Source: Oligosphaeraceae bacterium
GTDB taxonomy: Bacteria; Verrucomicrobiota; Lentisphaeria; Oligosphaerales; Oligosphaeraceae
NCBI GenBank assembly: GCA_012515455.1
Contig: JAAYYJ010000002.1
Location: 1 to 9,086, forward strand
Length of the DNA: 9,086 nucleotides
Reading direction: 5' to 3'
Below are positions 4,618-9,086 of this stretch, piece after piece. Every line of letters begins with the position of its first letter. Within the stretch, counting starts at the first letter, position 1. A program made the position numbers and the translations under genes. The notes under the pieces were generated by a model. That model was not told the origin of the DNA. It searched no databases and saw only the letters and a list, made by a program, of their open reading frames with translations.

Positions 4618-7600
4618 ATGGGCCAGCAGATTTATGTACCCGATTCCTGTGGTTTATACGCTCCGGAGCAAGAGCATGATGCCTGTGGCGTAGGCTTGGT
4701 AGCCGACATCAACGCCTGTTCGAGTCACCGCATCATCGAACAGGGTATCCGCATTCTTTGCCGTCTGATGCACCGCGGTGCGGCCGGCAGCGATCCGGAT
4801 ACGGGTGACGGGGCGGGGCTGCTGCTGGCGATTCCCGATGCATTTCTGCGCTCTGTGCTTGACTTCACGCTGCCGGCGAAGGGTTGTTATGGGGTAGCGA
4901 TGCTGTTTGGCGGTCTGGGCTGTGAAGCAGCCATTGAGAGCATCATCCGCTCTGAAGGCGCGGCAATCATCGGCTGGCGCGAAGTGCCCGTGCGCCCGGA
5001 GTTCATCGGTCAGATAGCCCGGAAATCCGCTCCTACAGTCCGGCAAATCTTCATTGACGGGAGCGGCTGGTCGGAGCAGTCTGCGTTTGAGCGCAAGCTG
5101 TTTGTGATGCGCCGTCTGATTGAAAAGGCTGGTCTGGACCTGTACATCTGCAGCATGTCCAGCCGCAGCATCGTGTACAAGGGGTTGCTGCTTGCCACTC
5201 AGCTGGCCAAATTCTATCCCGACCTGGAGGATGCGCGCTTCACCTCGCCGCTGGCGCTGGTCCACCAGCGTTACAGCACCAATACCTTTCCGACCTGGAA
5301 CCTGGCCCACCCATTCCGTTATCTGGCCCACAATGGCGAAATCAATACCCTGCGCGGCAATCTCAATGCTCTGAAGGCGCGCGAGCAGAAGCTGCGCAGC
5401 CCGTTGTTGGGTGAAGACCTGGCCAAACTGCTGCCCCTCACGGTTGCGGGGCAGAGTGACTCTGCCTGCCTCGACAATATGTTCGAACTGCTGGTCGCAG
5501 CCGGCCGACCGCTCGAACACGCCATGCTGATGCTGCTGCCCCAGGCCTGGGGCGACAAATATTATATGGGACGGGACGTGCGCGGCTTCTTCGAATATCA
5601 CTCTGCTTTAATGGAACCCTGGGACGGCCCCGCGGCAGTGGCTTTCAGCGATGGTGTGAATGCCGGGGCGATTCTCGACCGCAATGGCCTGCGCCCGGCC
5701 CGATACACCCTCTGCAAAGACGGCCTCTTCGTGCTCGCCAGTGAGGCCGGGGTGTTGGACCTGGCACCGGGAGATGTGCTTCAGAATGGCCGTCTGAAGC
5801 CGGGAGAAATGATTTACCTGGATTTGGAGCAGCATCGGGTAATTCCTGACACTGAACTGAAGAACCGTCTGGCACGCAGCCAGCCCTACCGTCGCTGGGT
5901 GGAAGAGAACCGCGTGTCAGTAAACGGGTTGTTTACTGAGATCACTGCTTCCGAGCCCAGTGCGGACCTGCAACGGCGGCAGCTGTTCTTTGGCTATACT
6001 CGTGAGGACCTGGAACGGATTTTGCAGCCGATGGCAGAGAGCGGGCAGGAACCTACTGGCTCCATGGGCAATGATGCCGCCCTGGCGGTGTTGTCACGCC
6101 AGCCGCAGCTGCTGTTCAACTATTTCAAGCAACTGTTTGCCCAAGTCACCAATCCGCCCATTGACCCGATCCGCGAAGAACTGGTGATGAGCCTGATGAC
6201 TTACATTGGTAACCAGGCGAATATCTTCGCCGAGACTCCTGAACACGCCCGGCTGATCAAGCTGCGCCGGCCAGTGTTGACGGATGCCGAACTTAACCGC
6301 CTGGAGCAGGCCGGCATGGATGGCTATGCCTCGGCGGTACTCAAATGCGGCTTCCCCCAGGGTGCCGACGACGCGATGCTGCGCCAAGTGCTGCAGGACT
6401 TGGCGGCGCAGGCAGTCGCCGCAGTGCGCTCCGGGCACCGGATTATTGTGCTGTCGGACCGCAATCTGGCCGGCCACGAAACTGCAATCCCGTCGTTGCT
6501 GTCGCTCTCGGCGGTCAACCGGTCTTTGCTGGAGAGCGGCCTGCGCCCGGAGGTCGGGGTGATTATCCAATCCGGTGAAGTCCGTGAAGTAATGCATTTC
6601 GCCCTGCTGTTAGGATATGGTGCCACTGCCATCAATCCCTATCTGGCCCTGGAGAGTGTTACTGCGCTCGCGCGGTCCGGCAAGCTCAACTGCCCGCCGC
6701 TGGCTGCCGCCAGCAACTATATCCATGCGATAGACAAAGGGCTGCTGAAAATCATGTCCAAGCTGGGGATCTCCACCTTGCGCAGTTATCGCTCGGCGCA
6801 GTCCTTCGAGGCCGTCGGTCTGCACCGGGAGTTCATCGCGGAATTCCTGCCCGGCACGGCCAGCCGGATTGGCGGCATCGGCCTGGCTGAAATTGCCCAG
6901 GAGGCCCATGCCCGTTCGGCCCGGGCCCAAAGCAGCTCCACTCTGCCTGCAGGAGGGCAGTATCAGTACACCCGGGACGGCGAAGCGCATCTCTGGACTC
7001 CGTCAACCCTGGCCAAGCTGCGCACCGCGGTGCGCAGCGCTGATTATGCTGCCTTCAAGGAATACAGTTCGCGGATCGACAACCAGGCCGAGAATCTCTG
7101 TACCCTGCGCGGTCTGTTCGCATTCGCGCCCACGACCGCCATTCCCCTGGAGGCAGTCGAGAGTGCCGAAAATATCATGCGCTGTTTTATGGCCGGGGCC
7201 ATGAGTCTGGGCTCGTTGAGTCCTGAAGCGCACCAGGCCATCGCCTGTGCCCTGAACCGCTGCGGCGCGATGAGCAACTGCGGTGAAGGCGGTGAAAACA
7301 GCGACCGCTTCGATTCCGAATTCAACAGCGCCATCAAGCAGGTCTCCAGCGGTCGTTTCGGCGTGAGTATCAACTACCTGCGCCATAGCCAGGATATCCA
7401 GATAAAAATTGCCCAGGGGGCAAAACCTGGCGAAGGCGGGCAGCTACCCGGGCACAAAATTGATACTTTCATTGCGCAGCTGCGCCATTCACGGCCCAAG
7501 GTGACCCTGATTTCTCCGCCCCCGCATCATGACATCTACTCCATCGAAGACCTGGCCCAGTTAATTTTCGACCTCCGCTGCGCCAATCCGAAAGCCCGCA

Positions 7601-9018
7601 TTTCGGTCAAGCTGGTCTCGGAGCTCGGGGTGGGTACGGTTGCGGCCGGAGTTGCCAAGGCGCACGCGGATGTAGTACTGATCTCCGGTCATGATGGCGG
7701 CACGGGTGCCTCTCCCTTGACCAGCATCAAGCACGCCGGTCTGCCTTGGGAGCTCGGTTTGGCGGAAACCCAGCAGACCCTGGTGCTGAACCGCCTGCGC
7801 AATCGCATTCGGCTCCAGGTGGATGGTCAGCTCAAGACTGGTCGCGATGTAATTATCGGGGCCTTGCTCGGGGCCGAAGAATTCGGTTTCGGCACTGCGC
7901 TGCTGGTCTGTTTGGGCTGCGTCATGATGCGGCAGTGCCACAGCAACACCTGCCCGGTCGGGGTGGCCACCCAGGACCCGGCCCTGCGGCAGCGTTTCAC
8001 CGGCAAACCGGAGTACATCGAACAATTCCTGCGCTTCGTGGCGCAGGAAACACGCGAACATCTGGCTGTCTTGGGCCTGCACAGCCTCGCCGAAGCCTGC
8101 GGCCGGACCGACCTGCTGCAAATGAACCGCGCCATCGATTTCTATAAAGCCAAAAACCTGGACTGCAGCCGGATTTTTGCCCCGGCCCCGGCCGGGCCGC
8201 GCCGCAGCGACAGCAGCATCCCAAAAGAACCACTGCACAATTTTGACCGGCGGGAGTTATTGCCAAAGTTGCGTCTGGATGGCCGCCGGGAGACTCTCTG
8301 GGTCAGCATCACGAACCGGGACCGGGCCATCGCGACCGAACTCTCGGGAGAGATTGTTGACCGCTATGGCGAAAAGGGGCTGCCCGAAGACTGCATCAGC
8401 ATCAACTGCGAGGGAATCGCCGGGCAGAGCTTCGGAGCATTTCTGGCGCCGGGCATCACGCTACGACTATCCGGGGCGGCCAATGATTTTGTCGGCAAAG
8501 GCTTGTCCGGGGGCAAAATTGTCCTGTGCATTCCCAAGGAAGCGAGATTCCGGGCCGAGGAGAATGTGATTGCCGGCAATGTGATCGGCTATGGCGGCAC
8601 TGCCGGCAAGATTTTCAGCAATGGCCTGGTCGGGGAGCGTTTCGGCATCCGCAACAGCGGCATGACGTTGGTCGCAGAAGGGGTCGGGGACCACGGTTGC
8701 GAATACATGACCGGCGGCAGAGTGGTAGTGCTGGGCAAAGTCGGGGTCAATTTTGCGGCCGGGATGACCGGCGGACTGGCTTACGTCTACGATGAAGCGG
8801 GCGATTTCGACCTGAGCTGCAATATCGAGGGCATAGACTTGGAAAGCGTCGAACCGGGCAGCCAATCCGAGGCTGAGTTACGCAGTCTGATTGAGGAGCA
8901 TCTGCATGAGACCAGCAGCGAGAAAGCGTTGCGGATTCTGCATGACTGGGACTGCCACCGGCCCAAATTTGTGCGCATCTTCCCGGTGGAATACCGCCAG
9001 GCCCTGGCCGCAAAATAA
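4618..9018 (+). CDS. gltB: Glutamate synthase (GOGAT) large subunit
   Basis: This complete 1466-residue protein makes two glutamates from glutamine and 2-oxoglutarate in the cytoplasm, the second step of GS-GOGAT ammonium assimilation. Residues 1-22 look like the usual cleaved propeptide; Cys23 in DACGVG would become the N-terminal nucleophile of the class II glutaminase domain (about 23-430), which also shows NGEINTLRGN from 239. A central domain follows. The FMN-binding synthase domain (about 800-1190) has GEGGE (889-893), PPPHHDIYSIEDL from 967 and GHDGGTGASPLTSIKHAG from 1024. The [3Fe-4S] ligands are Cys1101, Cys1107 and Cys1112 in CVMMRQCHSNTCPVG. The C-terminal beta-helix (from about 1243) has regular glycine repeats. 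Length is close to other bacterial GltB. Only about ten residues separate GEGGE from SAIKQ, so the insertion of roughly 27 residues in ferredoxin-dependent cyanobacterial/plant enzymes is absent, favouring the NAD(P)H type that needs GltD. No gltD is seen in the remaining 68 bp. Confidence 0.97.
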   Translation: MGQQIYVPDSCGLYAPEQEHDACGVGLVADINACSSHRIIEQGIRILCRLMHRGAAGSDPDTGDGAGLLLAIPDAFLRSVLDFTLPAKGCYGVAMLFGGLGCEAAIESIIRSEGAAIIGWREVPVRPEFIGQIARKSAPTVRQIFIDGSGWSEQSAFERKLFVMRRLIEKAGLDLYICSMSSRSIVYKGLLLATQLAKFYPDLEDARFTSPLALVHQRYSTNTFPTWNLAHPFRYLAHNGEINTLRGNLNALKAREQKLRSPLLGEDLAKLLPLTVAGQSDSACLDNMFELLVAAGRPLEHAMLMLLPQAWGDKYYMGRDVRGFFEYHSALMEPWDGPAAVAFSDGVNAGAILDRNGLRPARYTLCKDGLFVLASEAGVLDLAPGDVLQNGRLKPGEMIYLDLEQHRVIPDTELKNRLARSQPYRRWVEENRVSVNGLFTEITASEPSADLQRRQLFFGYTREDLERILQPMAESGQEPTGSMGNDAALAVLSRQPQLLFNYFKQLFAQVTNPPIDPIREELVMSLMTYIGNQANIFAETPEHARLIKLRRPVLTDAELNRLEQAGMDGYASAVLKCGFPQGADDAMLRQVLQDLAAQAVAAVRSGHRIIVLSDRNLAGHETAIPSLLSLSAVNRSLLESGLRPEVGVIIQSGEVREVMHFALLLGYGATAINPYLALESVTALARSGKLNCPPLAAASNYIHAIDKGLLKIMSKLGISTLRSYRSAQSFEAVGLHREFIAEFLPGTASRIGGIGLAEIAQEAHARSARAQSSSTLPAGGQYQYTRDGEAHLWTPSTLAKLRTAVRSADYAAFKEYSSRIDNQAENLCTLRGLFAFAPTTAIPLEAVESAENIMRCFMAGAMSLGSLSPEAHQAIACALNRCGAMSNCGEGGENSDRFDSEFNSAIKQVSSGRFGVSINYLRHSQDIQIKIAQGAKPGEGGQLPGHKIDTFIAQLRHSRPKVTLISPPPHHDIYSIEDLAQLIFDLRCANPKARISVKLVSELGVGTVAAGVAKAHADVVLISGHDGGTGASPLTSIKHAGLPWELGLAETQQTLVLNRLRNRIRLQVDGQLKTGRDVIIGALLGAEEFGFGTALLVCLGCVMMRQCHSNTCPVGVATQDPALRQRFTGKPEYIEQFLRFVAQETREHLAVLGLHSLAEACGRTDLLQMNRAIDFYKAKNLDCSRIFAPAPAGPRRSDSSIPKEPLHNFDRRELLPKLRLDGRRETLWVSITNRDRAIATELSGEIVDRYGEKGLPEDCISINCEGIAGQSFGAFLAPGITLRLSGAANDFVGKGLSGGKIVLCIPKEARFRAEENVIAGNVIGYGGTAGKIFSNGLVGERFGIRNSGMTLVAEGVGDHGCEYMTGGRVVVLGKVGVNFAAGMTGGLAYVYDEAGDFDLSCNIEGIDLESVEPGSQSEAELRSLIEEHLHETSSEKALRILHDWDCHRPKFVRIFPVEYRQALAAK
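5917..5939 (+). repeat. Perfect 9-bp inverted repeat inside gltB
   Basis: TCAGTAAAC (5917-5925) and GTTTACTGA (5931-5939) are exact reverse complements around GGGTT, able to form a 9-bp RNA stem with a 5-nt loop. It falls in the codons for about residues 434-441, near the predicted end of the glutaminase domain. A role in translation pacing or RNA processing is possible; chance occurrence in a 4.4-kb gene is also plausible. Confidence 0.4.
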
Positions 9019-9086
9019 CCGCCCCGGCCGGAACACAGCCTCAACCGCCTGCTGCAGCCGCACCGCCCGGCACTGGTGGCGCCTGC
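9019..9086. other. Window end after gltB
   Basis: These 68 bp follow the gltB TAA stop. They are GC-rich, with a CCGGCCGG palindrome but no hairpin with a T-tract, no ribosome site followed by a start, and no recognisable start of gltD. Confidence 0.3.

Overview
The window is a compact, GC-rich bacterial chromosome segment with five protein-coding genes and no sign of phage, IS, CRISPR, tRNA or rRNA. The gene set suggests a Gram-negative-type bacterium with an anaerobic or microaerophilic life: a flavodiiron O2/NO reductase, a small clostridial/Desulfovibrio-style ferredoxin, a polysaccharide-active GH16 enzyme and a sigma-54-type promoter. A member of the PVC group (for example Lentisphaerota) would fit, but that is an inference from gene content, not something the sequence proves.

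Layout. Positions 65-883 (minus strand) encode a family 16 glycoside hydrolase with an intact ExDxxE catalytic motif but no recognisable signal peptide. Its promoter appears to be a good sigma-70-type site at 953-980. A 273-bp divergent intergenic region separates it from a plus-strand pair at 1157-2582: an A-type flavodiiron protein followed 46 bp later by a one-cluster [4Fe-4S] ferredoxin. After a gene-poor gap of about 330 bp with two small hairpins comes a MATE-family membrane transporter (2911-4251, likely TTG start). A second gap of 366 bp, AT-rich towards its 3' end, leads into gltB (4618-9018), the complete large subunit of glutamate synthase. The window ends 68 bp after gltB, so the presence of gltD next door cannot be judged.

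How the genes work together. The flavodiiron protein and the ferredoxin probably form an oxygen (or nitric oxide) scavenging unit in which ferredoxin, directly or through another carrier, supplies electrons. GltB is the ammonium-assimilation enzyme. The most interesting regulatory feature is a -24/-12 (sigma-54) promoter with exact GG-N10-GC spacing about 50 bp before the gltB start. Upstream of it lie an IHF-like site and a 13-bp direct repeat placed where an enhancer-binding activator could act. The GH16 enzyme and the MATE transporter look like independent accessory genes.

I saw no clearly new biological system here. The best leads are the gltB upstream region and the leaderless (signal-less) GH16 enzyme with its hydrophobic alternate-frame upstream stretch.
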